DNA of 64,000 nucleotides. It comes from Pseudomonas silvicola. GTDB taxonomy: Bacteria; Pseudomonadota; Gammaproteobacteria; Pseudomonadales; Pseudomonadaceae. This document shows positions 55,106 through 62,784 of the stretch, piece after piece. Every line of letters starts with the position of its first letter. Position 1 is the first letter of the stretch. The translations under genes were made by a program, and so were the position numbers. The notes below the pieces were generated by a model that had not been told where the DNA came from, ran no database searches, and saw only the letters and a program-made list of their open reading frames with translations. The stretch is from assembly GCF_026651855.1 (NCBI RefSeq), contig NZ_CP093280.1:2148001-2212000 (forward strand). Direction: 5' to 3'.

Positions 55106-56116
55106 CTAGCGCTTGCGCTTTACCAACGGCTTGGGCACGGGCACGTTGAAGTTCGGCGCGCCCAGCGGATGGCTGGTGGCATCGAAGAACTGCAGCTCAA
55201 GCCCCGGGAACAGGCGGGTGAAGTACTGCTTCTGGCTGGCCACCCAGGCGTCGCTGAGCGGGAAGACCGACACGGCCAGTTGCGTGACACCGGCCTGCGC
55301 GATGGCGTCCAGCAGGTAGCGGTCCTGTTCGCCCAGGCTGTGGCCGAACAGGCAGAGCGGGCCCTGGTGGCTGGCCAGTTGGCCGTGGCACCAGCTGAGG
55401 TAATCGGACTGGCGAATGGCGCGCAACTTGTCCTCGCGGCGGCCCTCGTTGACGAACAGTGGTACTTCGCCTGGCTGGTTGATGGCGAAGCCATCGAGCA
55501 GGGCACTGCCCACGGCATTGCGCTTGCGCGTCGTGCCATCGGCCTGGCGAATCAAGTGCAGGCCGCCGTGCAGGTGCAGTACCCGGGTGGCGGTGCTGCG
55601 AGTGCGGCGTACATCGAAGCCGTGGTCCACGTCGAACAGGTCGTCGAAGCCATCGGGCGACTGCTCCATGGCCCAACTGAGCAACAGGTCGTAATTGCTC
55701 GAATACACCGTGGCGTACTGGCGCAGGTGGTCGGCGATGCTCTGGGAAGTGGCGGCCGGCAACAGGCGAAACGGTATATGCGCACTGCGCATGGCGTGAA
55801 TCAGCGCTTCCTTTATCGCGTAGTAGCGGTTCAGCGGCGCCGAAGCACTGATGGCCAGCGCGGCGTTGACCCGCGTGGTGGTGTTGAGGGCACTGAGCAC
55901 CTGCTCGAAGTTCTCGGTGGCCATGGACCTGAACAACGCCAGGTCGGTCTGGCCCAAAGGTTTGTTGCGCACTTTCTGCGCTCGCTCGAACAGCGAGTCA
56001 TAGGCGAAGTTGCGCCACACGGCCCGGCTGGCGCCGTTGCCCAGCAGCAGGCCGGTGCAGTGAAAGGGCAGCTGTGGCCACTGGCCCAGGCTGGCGTCGA
56101 ATGCGTCGAGTTCCAT
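55106..56116 (-). CDS. DUF4917 family protein, SIR2-like fold
   Basis: The 336-residue protein carries ordered motifs that recall SIR2-like NAD-binding proteins: GLLLGNGASRAVW (residues about 22-34), SSNYDLLLSW (about 143), RVLHLHGGLHLIR (about 182) and LCLFGHSLGEQDRYLLDAIA (about 255-274). These would correspond to the nucleotide loop, the T/S-N-Y-D element, the catalytic His (HLHG) and the distal G-S-D loop. It ends in a basic tail (KPLVKRKR). DUF4917 has no proven function. It is a lone gene without a visible partner, so a defence role is speculative. Confidence 0.8.
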   Translation of the reverse strand: MELDAFDASLGQWPQLPFHCTGLLLGNGASRAVWRNFAYDSLFERAQKVRNKPLGQTDLALFRSMATENFEQVLSALNTTTRVNAALAISASAPLNRYYAIKEALIHAMRSAHIPFRLLPAATSQSIADHLRQYATVYSSNYDLLLSWAMEQSPDGFDDLFDVDHGFDVRRTRSTATRVLHLHGGLHLIRQADGTTRKRNAVGSALLDGFAINQPGEVPLFVNEGRREDKLRAIRQSDYLSWCHGQLASHQGPLCLFGHSLGEQDRYLLDAIAQAGVTQLAVSVFPLSDAWVASQKQYFTRLFPGLELQFFDATSHPLGAPNFNVPVPKPLVKRKR

Positions 56117-56242
56117 GAAAGGCGTCTTGCTCGGGGTTGGTTACAGGGCGCGACTGTACCACGGGAAACCGTCCTGTCATCTTCATGACCGACTATGCTG
56201 GTCTTTCGTTCGAACGCCCCCCGGGGGCTGCAAGGAGCAACC

Positions 56243-57331
56243 ATGCTGGCACGTTCCCTCATCGCTGCGCTGCTGTGCAGTTGCATCGGCCTGGCCCACG
56301 CCAAGGGCGCCGAGGGCCAGACCTTGGCCAAGGCCGCCGATATCCCCTGGCCCGCGGTGATCGCCCACCGCGGCGCTTCGTTCGATGCACCGGAATCGAC
56401 CCGGGCTTCCTACCTGCTGGCCAGGGATCTGGGCGCCGACTATCTGGAAATGGACCTGCAGCGCACCCGTGACGGGCAATTGATCGCCCTGCACGACACT
56501 AACCTGGGGCGTACCACCAACATTGCCAGCCAGTTCCCGCAGCAGAAGGACCAGCCAGTCAGCCAGTTCACCTTGGCGCAACTTAAAACCCTCGACGCAG
56601 GCAGTTGGTACAACCAGGCCAACCCTGAGCGGGCCCGGGCCACCTACGCAGGCCTGAAGATTCTGACCCTGGACGACATCATCGACATCGCCGACCAGGA
56701 CCCGGCTCATCGCCCGGGGTTGTACATCGAGACAAAGGCGCCGCTGCTGTTTCCCGGCATCGAGCAGGACCTCAAGGCCAAGCTGGTGCAGCGCGGCTGG
56801 CTGACGGCGGACGGCCAAGTGGCACCGGGTCATCGCGTGGTGTTGCAGACCTTCGAGAAGGGCAGCCTGACGCTGCTCAACCAGTTCATGCCCAAGGTGC
56901 CGAAGGTCTTGCTGCTCTGGGTGGGGGAGGGCAGCATCGAGCCGAAGGTCAAGGGCGCCTACGACCCCGCCAGCGGTGAGACCAAGGCGGCGTACTACGC
57001 CCGTCAGCAACCCCGGGACCGTGCCGAATTCGAGCGCTGGATGGATTTCGCCAAAGCCAACGGTGCAGTAGGCACAGGCCCCTCGGCGGCGCTCACCCAG
57101 GGCGGCGATCAAAGCTACATGGACCTGGTGCAGCCCTGGATGAACCAGATGGCCCATGCCAAGGGCCTTCTGGTGCATGTGTACACCGTGGATGATCCGG
57201 TGGATTTCCGCACGGTGATGAGCGCCGGCGTCGACGGTATCTTCACCAACCGTAGCAGCGAACTGCTGAAGTTCTACCAGCGCCCGGCCAGCCGCACCGT
57301 TGAACAGATCCTCGAGGCCAACGGCTTTTGA
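56243..57331 (+). CDS. Periplasmic glycerophosphodiester phosphodiesterase
   Basis: From the ATG at 56243, with AAGGAG upstream, the protein has 362 residues and a signal peptide (MLARSLIAALLCSCIGLAHA). The GDPD barrel shows the catalytic pair in VIAHRGASFDAPESTRASYL (His-Arg). YLEMDLQRTRDGQLIALHDT carries the metal-binding Glu and Asp and the second His. The C-terminus has GLLVHVYTVDDPVDF and GVDGIFTNRSSELL. It should release glycerol-3-phosphate from phospholipid head groups in the periplasm. It is GlpQ-like in layout. It is a single gene between the DUF4917 gene and a small minus-strand gene. Confidence 0.9.
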   Translation: MLARSLIAALLCSCIGLAHAKGAEGQTLAKAADIPWPAVIAHRGASFDAPESTRASYLLARDLGADYLEMDLQRTRDGQLIALHDTNLGRTTNIASQFPQQKDQPVSQFTLAQLKTLDAGSWYNQANPERARATYAGLKILTLDDIIDIADQDPAHRPGLYIETKAPLLFPGIEQDLKAKLVQRGWLTADGQVAPGHRVVLQTFEKGSLTLLNQFMPKVPKVLLLWVGEGSIEPKVKGAYDPASGETKAAYYARQQPRDRAEFERWMDFAKANGAVGTGPSAALTQGGDQSYMDLVQPWMNQMAHAKGLLVHVYTVDDPVDFRTVMSAGVDGIFTNRSSELLKFYQRPASRTVEQILEANGF

Positions 57332-57346
57332 CCTTAGGCCGCCGCG

Positions 57347-57568
57347 TTACAGGTCAGACCTGTCCTTGCGCAGTTCGTTGATACCGCGGTTGATGAAGTC
57401 GGCATTGCGATCGAGCGTCTCCAAGGCGCTCCGAACATTTTCAGCAATGTCCTCGGCGTCCCAGCGAACCTCCACCCACAAGGCGAGCTCTTCGACGGCG
57501 GCGGCGATTGCCAATTGATTCTCGTACAGTTTTTCCAGAAGCACCGGTTGCACAGGCAACTCCTTCAT
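57347..57568 (-). CDS. Small helical hypothetical protein
   Basis: The 73-residue protein starts at 57568 with AGGAGTCGCG directly upstream. It is acidic and predicted helical (LLEKLYENQLAIAAAVEELA, then VRSALETLDRNADFINRGIN). No domain is recognised. A minus-strand frame upstream overlaps its start as ATGA but lacks good support. It converges on the glycerophosphodiesterase gene with 15 bp between stops. Confidence 0.65.
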   Translation of the reverse strand: MKELPVQPVLLEKLYENQLAIAAAVEELALWVEVRWDAEDIAENVRSALETLDRNADFINRGINELRKDRSDL

Positions 57569-57763
57569 CGCGCGACTCCTGTCATGATGGCAATTAGGTC
57601 ATTGTTGCTAATGACCCGTGGCGCTGCCAGATCGTTCGACGATATTTCCGTTGCTGCGAAAAAAACAATGCCAAGGGGGCGTGCAACCTTTGCATCCGTG
57701 CCGGTGTCGCCTATAACGGCTATCGGGCTGTGTGTTTGAGGCCCATGAGCACCCGGAGCCCAG

Positions 57764-58978
57764 ATGAACTCGATCAGCCAGCCTTTGCCCTCCGAGCAGC
57801 CGCCTACCGCCGATCCCATCCGGCGTCGCGCCTTGGTCGCCGCCTGCACCGCCCACGCCGTTCATGATGGCCTCACCGACCTGATCTACGTGTTGTTGCC
57901 GCTATGGCAGGCCCAGTTTGCATTGAGCCTGGCCCAGGTGGGGCTGTTGCGCGGTGCCTACTCCGGCACCATGGCCGCCATCCAGCTGCTTGCCAGCCGT
58001 GCAGCGCGCCGGTGGGGCCGTGAACGCCTGCTGATTGGCGGCACCGTGCTGGCAGGCTTCGCCTACCTGCTGGCAGGCCAGGCCGATGGCTTGGTCATGT
58101 TGCTGCTGGCGCTGATGCTTGGCGGCCTTGGTGCCAGCACCCAGCACCCGCTGGCATCCTCGCTGGTGACTGACACCCATGAGGCCGGTGGCGGCGTCAA
58201 GCAAGCCTTGTCGCACTACAACTTCTCCGGTGACATCGGCAAGACCCTCATTCCCGGGCTGGTGGGGCTGTTGCTGACCGTGGTCAGCTGGCGCGCCAGC
58301 GCTACCCTCATCGGCCTGCTGGCGCTGGGCTGCGCCGCGCTGCTGTGGTGGCTGGTCCCAGCCCGAGCCAGCGCCCAGGTGCGCCCTGCCAAGGGTGCGG
58401 CCCGCGGCCCCGGTTCGGTACGGGGCCTGCGTGCGCTGCTCTGCACCGGCACCCTGGACAGTGCCGCGCGCATGGGCTTTCTGACCTTCCTGCCGTTCAT
58501 TCTGCAGAGCAAAGGCGCCGGCACCGCCGGCATCGGCCTGGCCCTGATGCTGCTGTTCATCGGCGGCGCCTTCGGCAAGCTGTTGTGCGGGTACCTGGGG
58601 GCGCGCATCGGCATGATGAAGACCGTGTGGCTGACCGAGTCCACCACATCGATATTGATCGTGCTGGCGATCTTCCTGCCTCAAGCCGGGTTGATGGCCA
58701 TGCTGCCGCTGCTGGGGCTCGCGCTCAACGGCACCTCTTCGGTGCTGTACGGTGCCGTGCCGGAACTGGCGGGGCCCGACAAGCGCGAACACGCATTCGC
58801 GCTGTTCTACACCGCCACCATTGGGTCCGGGGCGTTGGCGCCGGTGGTGTTCGGACGCCTGGGGGACGCCACCGGTATCGCCGCGGCGATGGGGGTGCTG
58901 GCGGCGGTGTTGCTGCTGACATTGCCGTTGGCATGGGTGGTGGAGCGGGAGTCGCAGCGCGTGCTTGCCGAGGGCTGA
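57764..58978 (+). CDS. MFS transporter, fosmidomycin-resistance-like
   Basis: The 404-residue protein has about twelve hydrophobic helices. Its features resemble Fsr-type exporters: AACTAHAVHDGLTDLIYVLL in helix 1, LGGLGASTQHPLASSLVTDT in helix 4-5, and SHYNFSGDIGKTLIPGLVGL. The second half starts near residue 215 with TLDSAARMGFLTFLPFILQS. The substrate is unknown; drug or aromatic compound export is possible. It starts at 57764 with CGGAGCC upstream. It is the last gene of the core chromosome before the tRNA-Gly 3' remnant at 59.2 kb. Confidence 0.85.
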   Translation: MNSISQPLPSEQPPTADPIRRRALVAACTAHAVHDGLTDLIYVLLPLWQAQFALSLAQVGLLRGAYSGTMAAIQLLASRAARRWGRERLLIGGTVLAGFAYLLAGQADGLVMLLLALMLGGLGASTQHPLASSLVTDTHEAGGGVKQALSHYNFSGDIGKTLIPGLVGLLLTVVSWRASATLIGLLALGCAALLWWLVPARASAQVRPAKGAARGPGSVRGLRALLCTGTLDSAARMGFLTFLPFILQSKGAGTAGIGLALMLLFIGGAFGKLLCGYLGARIGMMKTVWLTESTTSILIVLAIFLPQAGLMAMLPLLGLALNGTSSVLYGAVPELAGPDKREHAFALFYTATIGSGALAPVVFGRLGDATGIAAAMGVLAAVLLLTLPLAWVVERESQRVLAEG

Positions 58979-59200
58979 GGGCCTGTCACCGGGATGTGCG
59001 GGTTCAACGGCGTTGTGCTGGGCAAGGCCTGGCGATGACGTGTAGCAAGCGGACCTGGCCGCGTCGGCGCCACACATGGTATGCCTGAACGCTACAGGCC
59101 ATCTGCGATGAAAGGCTTGGGGGTGGCCGAGCTGAAAAAGAGGAGGAAATATTTGTTTTCAGTGGCGCGTGGAAGTCGATTGACTGCCAGGGAAGCGGAG

Positions 59201-59225
59201 TGGAGCGGGTGAAGGGAATCGAACC
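59201..59225 (-). other. tRNA-Gly 3'-end remnant, putative att site
   Basis: Read on the minus strand these 25 nt are GGTTCGATTCCC followed by TTCACCCGCTCCA. They contain the T-loop TTCGATT, the 3' T-stem CCCTT, the acceptor strand CACCCGC and the encoded TCCA end of a glycine tRNA. The sequence beyond 59226 cannot form the rest of a tRNA. This is the expected scar where an element has integrated into a tRNA-Gly 3' end and displaced the original end. Confidence 0.75.
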
Positions 59226-59586
59226 ATTAATCCGGTCGATTTACTTAATGTTGTGTAGGTGTGTAAATCACTAGAGGGATAACTACTTATATAAATCAAT
59301 GGGTTAAATAAAATAACCATATTTTTCGTCGACTTCTGAACGCGTACCTCGGTGCAGCTTGGCCAGTCCATTTTTTGCCCTTAGATAGGGTTGGTCGCCG
59401 CTCCAAGAAATGAGTCACCCAATCACTGTTGCCAGCGTTGATGCCCGACGATTTGAGGTGAGCCATGACAAGTTTTTTGTCTGGCGCAGCATCTGAAGTG
59501 ACGTCACATCTCATAAGAAAAGGCATCCGGAGGTGGGCTCTATGCGAGATAATGCACCTCCCTGATTTGCTGCCGGAAGTGTGTCC
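59226..59586. other. AT-rich island edge without a convincing gene
   Basis: The first 120 bp are very AT-rich (for example the 59281 line). The rest contains only a minus-strand frame (59296-59676) that overlaps the next gene and lacks domain support. Confidence 0.4.
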
Positions 59587-60564
59587 ATGTCCCCCAAAAT
59601 GCTCAGGCTCCCTACGAACACACATGGCCGAGATTTCGTCGTTGGGGACATTCATTTCAAAACAATCGAGCTTCAAAAAGCTTTGAGAGCGCTCAATTTC
59701 GACGCAACGGTTGATCGAGTGATTGCAGTCGGCGACCTAATCGATCGAGGGCCAGGCGTACTTGACGGTCTGAAGCTGCTGGGTGAACCGTGGTTCTTCT
59801 GTGTAAGGGGCAATCATGAACAGATGCTCATCGATGCTCACGAACAAACTCCACAGACACCCTATTCCGCTCACGGTGCACGGTGGTGGCTGACCATCGC
59901 CGATGAGTCGAAATCGATGATCGTCCAACGGCTCGCGAGCCTGCCCATCGCAATTGAAATCGAAGCAACCCAAGGCCTCGTGGGTGTTGTGCACGCCGAT
60001 ATACCCCATGGAGTCTCTTGGCAGTCCTTCATCGATGGCGTGGAGAACCGGCAGTTTGTGGACATTGCTCTGTGGGGGCGTGAACGGGTCAAAAAGCACG
60101 TCCGTGACGGAGTTGAAGGGGCTTGGCGAGTTTGCACTGGGCATACCTGGATACCTTCAGCGTTGCGCTTGGGCAACGTGCTGGCACTGGACATTACGGG
60201 CGGTGGGAAAGGGCCGCTGGCCGTTTTCTGTGTCCAAGATGACACGATCTATGTGGAAGGGAAGCCGGTCTCCTTGGATCAGGCGGAGCGGCTCACTGAG
60301 GACTTGGCCGGCCTGGAGCAGAAGCTTGGTGAGCTCAAAACACTGGTCAATAGCAACAAGCTCATCGAGTCACAGCGGCTCAGCCGGGAGGTCGAGGCCT
60401 TGGGTAAACAGATCAACTCCGCTTGGCTGACGATTCAAGATGAGATCGCAGAATCACAAAGACTGATCAATGCGCTGCACGGTCTGAGCCTGCTGAGAAA
60501 CGATGGGCGATCTGTGAAGCTCAAAGAGCTCAAGGGGTGTTATGCCGGCACTCAGATCGAATAG
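59587..60564 (+). CDS. PPP-family serine/threonine phosphatase with coiled-coil tail
   Basis: From the ATG at 59587, with GGAAG upstream, the protein has 325 residues. The metallophosphatase motifs are complete: FVVGDIHFKTIELQKAL (GDxH), VIAVGDLIDRGPGVLDG (GDxxDRG), FFCVRGNHEQMLIDAHE (GNHE), VHADIPHG and CTGHTWIPSALRLG. This is the phage lambda/PrpA class, usually about 220 residues. The extra about 90 C-terminal residues (LDQAERLTEDLAGLEQKLGE, then NKLIESQRLSREVEALGKQI) look like a coiled coil. Its role may be dephosphorylation of protein Ser/Thr/Tyr within the island; the tail could mediate dimerisation or target binding. Confidence 0.82.
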   Translation: MSPKMLRLPTNTHGRDFVVGDIHFKTIELQKALRALNFDATVDRVIAVGDLIDRGPGVLDGLKLLGEPWFFCVRGNHEQMLIDAHEQTPQTPYSAHGARWWLTIADESKSMIVQRLASLPIAIEIEATQGLVGVVHADIPHGVSWQSFIDGVENRQFVDIALWGRERVKKHVRDGVEGAWRVCTGHTWIPSALRLGNVLALDITGGGKGPLAVFCVQDDTIYVEGKPVSLDQAERLTEDLAGLEQKLGELKTLVNSNKLIESQRLSREVEALGKQINSAWLTIQDEIAESQRLINALHGLSLLRNDGRSVKLKELKGCYAGTQIE

Positions 60565-60933
60565 ATGCTTCAACGGCTCTTAGGATGAGGTCGTCCAGGA
60601 ACACGCCTGAAGTGCCTTCTGCACGACGCTCGAAACTAGCCGCGATTCAGAGCTACAGCTCCTGCGGGGCTTGCAGGCGTCCGCTCAACTTTCCCGAGTA
60701 CGCATAACGACAAGCCAGTCAGGGGCGGCAGGCTGGTATGTGCATTGAGTGCTCCTGAACGCTCAGTCGTCTAAATCCGTTCGACCGAGTCTCCGCAGTA
60801 CGAAGCCCAGCTGTAGTAATCGCTTCCTTTAGCCTCCAGCGTGCGATGTCAATGCAGTTGACATAATCGGAATTTTGCACAAAAATGTCGGTTGACAGTC
60901 ATCCATATCTGCACGCTTTTAGGAGTGCTATGC
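60565..60933. other. Intergenic region with operator-like repeats
   Basis: The 369-bp gap carries no gene. Its last 90 bp hold a perfect inverted repeat, ATGTCAA-N5-TTGACAT (60846-60864), and a second related motif, TGTCGGTTGACA (60886-60897). The TTGACA at 60858 could also serve as a -35 element. Confidence 0.5.
60846..60897. promoter_or_regulatory. Putative operator pair of the XRE-ImmA operon
   Basis: ATGTCAA and TTGACAT form 7-bp perfect arms with a 5-bp spacer. TGTC-GGTT-GACA follows 22 bp later. They lie 37-88 bp before the first gene of the operon whose second product has an XRE helix-turn-helix, so autoregulation is likely. Confidence 0.5.
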
Positions 60934-61554
60934 ATGCCCCAAACCCAACATCCAAGTGATTTCGAGCCTAAGTTGACCCCCGAATACCTGGGGATCGTAT
61001 GCCATAACGTACTGGAAGCGGCTTATCTCGCCCTAGCAGCGGCATCAACGGAAGACGACACGAACTGGACGGTTGGGACATTGCTTTACGGGCGTGTGCA
61101 TGGTCGTTTTAAAACCATGCATCGTGATAAGTCGATGCAATGGTTTCAGCTCGCCAACAGCACGATGGATTACACCCCGAGCGTCAATGGTGTGCTGATG
61201 CAGGTCGTTATGGACGATCCTAATGTGCGCAAGAAAGCTCACCGCATGGTGGCTAGTCGAGTCGAGCTGTATCAAGCGGGTCTGCTGGGCCCCTCAAACG
61301 ATAGCAATCTGACTTGGCGCCTGTACGTCGACAGCGACGGCAATATGGAAGACCCAAAGCTGACGGTGACGGTGCTCGGACTTGATACCAATCTGAATGT
61401 TGTTTGCCAGTGGATGCATGACTACACACCCCTTCAGTCCGTTCGTACGATCGATTTGCCCGAGGAAGTGGATATCCCGGAACAATTCCCTATTCGCAGG
61501 GACAAAGATGCCGACCGGAATGTACCGATAGACGCTGACCAGATCGATGAATGA
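60934..61554 (+). CDS. Hypothetical protein coupled to an XRE-ImmA/IrrE gene
   Basis: The 206-residue protein starts at 60934 behind AGGAG (MPQTQHPSDFEPKLTPEYLG). It is soluble and acidic at the C-terminus (PIRRDKDADRNVPIDADQID). Segments such as AYLALAAASTEDDTNWTVGT and LTWRLYVDSDGNMEDPKLTV suggest a mixed alpha/beta fold, but I recognise no family. It overlaps the next gene by 8 nt, so the two products are probably made in fixed ratio and may interact. A substrate or toxin role controlled by the ImmA-like protease is possible, not shown. Confidence 0.72.
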   Translation: MPQTQHPSDFEPKLTPEYLGIVCHNVLEAAYLALAAASTEDDTNWTVGTLLYGRVHGRFKTMHRDKSMQWFQLANSTMDYTPSVNGVLMQVVMDDPNVRKKAHRMVASRVELYQAGLLGPSNDSNLTWRLYVDSDGNMEDPKLTVTVLGLDTNLNVVCQWMHDYTPLQSVRTIDLPEEVDIPEQFPIRRDKDADRNVPIDADQIDE

Positions 61555-62659
61555 TAGAAATGGCTTTATGCCGCTTGGGGATGAGTTTTCCCCGGACAAA
61601 CTTCGGCTCGCGCGATGCGCTGCGGGCCGTTCACTGGCTGACATCGGCGACCTGCTCGCTGTCACCCGGCAATACGCTCACAAGCTGGAAATCAACGCGA
61701 TTCCTTCCTCCACTCAGCTTAAGCAGCTAAGCGATCTGCTGGGTGTTGATGAGAGATTCTTTTTCACTCCACGCAGGGGGTCAGTAGACCTTGAACAGTG
61801 CCATTTTCGTAGCGTGCGTTCCTCATCGCAAACGCTGAAGAAGACCGTTGCCGCTCAGGTGGAAATGTTTGAGCTGATGGTCGATGAGCTTGAGAAGGAG
61901 GTTGCTTTCCCGCCGGTAAGTTTCAAGCCTTACGACGGGCCGACGCCTGCGGCAGATGAGATTGAGAGAATCGCTGAGAAATTTCGCCGCGACCATGGCT
62001 TGGGCCTAGGGCCTATATCCAGCATGACCAAGCTGGCGGAAAAAGTGGGAGTCCTCGTCGTTAACCTCGCCGATGTCGACGAGCGCGTGGATGCGTTTTC
62101 ACTGTTCAACAAACGGCCCTTGATCGTTCGTAGCACTGCCAAAAGCAGCCCAGGCCGCCAGCGCTTCGATCTGGCTCATGAGCTCGGTCATTTGGTGATG
62201 CATCAAGGCATCGAGACCGGCTGCCGGCACACAGAAGACCAGGCGAACCAGTTCGCAAGCGCGCTCTTGATGCCGCGAGCAAGCTTTGCTTCTGAGTTCC
62301 CTGCCATGCGAGGTCGGTACCTTAACTGGCATGCTTTGAAGGAACTCAAGTTGCGCTGGAAGGTGAGTTTCAAGGCGCTGATTTATCGGGGTAGGGCGCT
62401 TGATCTGCTCACTGCCGAGCAGGCGAAATCGGGGTTTACCCACCTCAGTCGCAAGGGATTCACCAAGTTTGAGGAATACGACGACCTTCTACCATTGGAG
62501 GCCCCCATGCTCGTCCAGCGGGCTTTGGACTTGCTCGACTACACCAGTTGGAAGAAGGTGCTTGTTGCATCAGGACTGACGCCTGAATGGGTCAGTGGAC
62601 GGTATCTGCTAAACATACCGGTTTCCCCGCTTCGACTTGTCAGAACTCATTCCGGATAG
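61547..62659 (+). CDS. XRE helix-turn-helix plus ImmA/IrrE metallopeptidase
   Basis: The 370-residue protein has an N-terminal XRE domain (DKLRLARCAAGRSLADIGDL, then LAVTRQYAHKLEINAIPSST, residues about 16-60). A linker leads to an ImmA/IrrE peptidase domain with the zinc motif DLAHELGHLVMH near residue 208 and QANQFASALLMPRASFASEF after it. ImmA of ICEBs1 cleaves the ImmR repressor; fused XRE-ImmA proteins also occur in phages, mobile elements and stress systems. The zinc-binding His residues and catalytic Glu are intact. It starts at 61547, inside the end of the previous gene. Confidence 0.88.
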   Translation: MNDRNGFMPLGDEFSPDKLRLARCAAGRSLADIGDLLAVTRQYAHKLEINAIPSSTQLKQLSDLLGVDERFFFTPRRGSVDLEQCHFRSVRSSSQTLKKTVAAQVEMFELMVDELEKEVAFPPVSFKPYDGPTPAADEIERIAEKFRRDHGLGLGPISSMTKLAEKVGVLVVNLADVDERVDAFSLFNKRPLIVRSTAKSSPGRQRFDLAHELGHLVMHQGIETGCRHTEDQANQFASALLMPRASFASEFPAMRGRYLNWHALKELKLRWKVSFKALIYRGRALDLLTAEQAKSGFTHLSRKGFTKFEEYDDLLPLEAPMLVQRALDLLDYTSWKKVLVASGLTPEWVSGRYLLNIPVSPLRLVRTHSG

Positions 62660-62784
62660 GGGAAAGAGCTGCAGGAACTGTCACGCACCGGTGTAGTCGC
62701 GGCGCGCTCCAGATCCTGCTTAGGTCATCCAGCATTCGCATCCTGGATGACCCGGATCCCCCCAATGGACTCTTCCCAAGTCAG

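Noticed and set aside
57565-57849. 94-codon minus-strand frame whose stop overlaps the start at 57568 as ATGA
   Set aside because: It overlaps the 5' end of the MFS gene on the other strand and starts without a clear ribosome-binding site; overlap alone is not enough.
59201-59300. Complete tRNA-Gly gene on the minus strand
   Set aside because: Only the T-loop and 3' acceptor part are present; the sequence beyond 59226 cannot supply anticodon and D arms.
59296-59676. 126-codon minus-strand frame at the island edge
   Set aside because: It overlaps the start of the phosphatase gene, has mixed Cys/His composition without a known motif, and lacks a convincing start.
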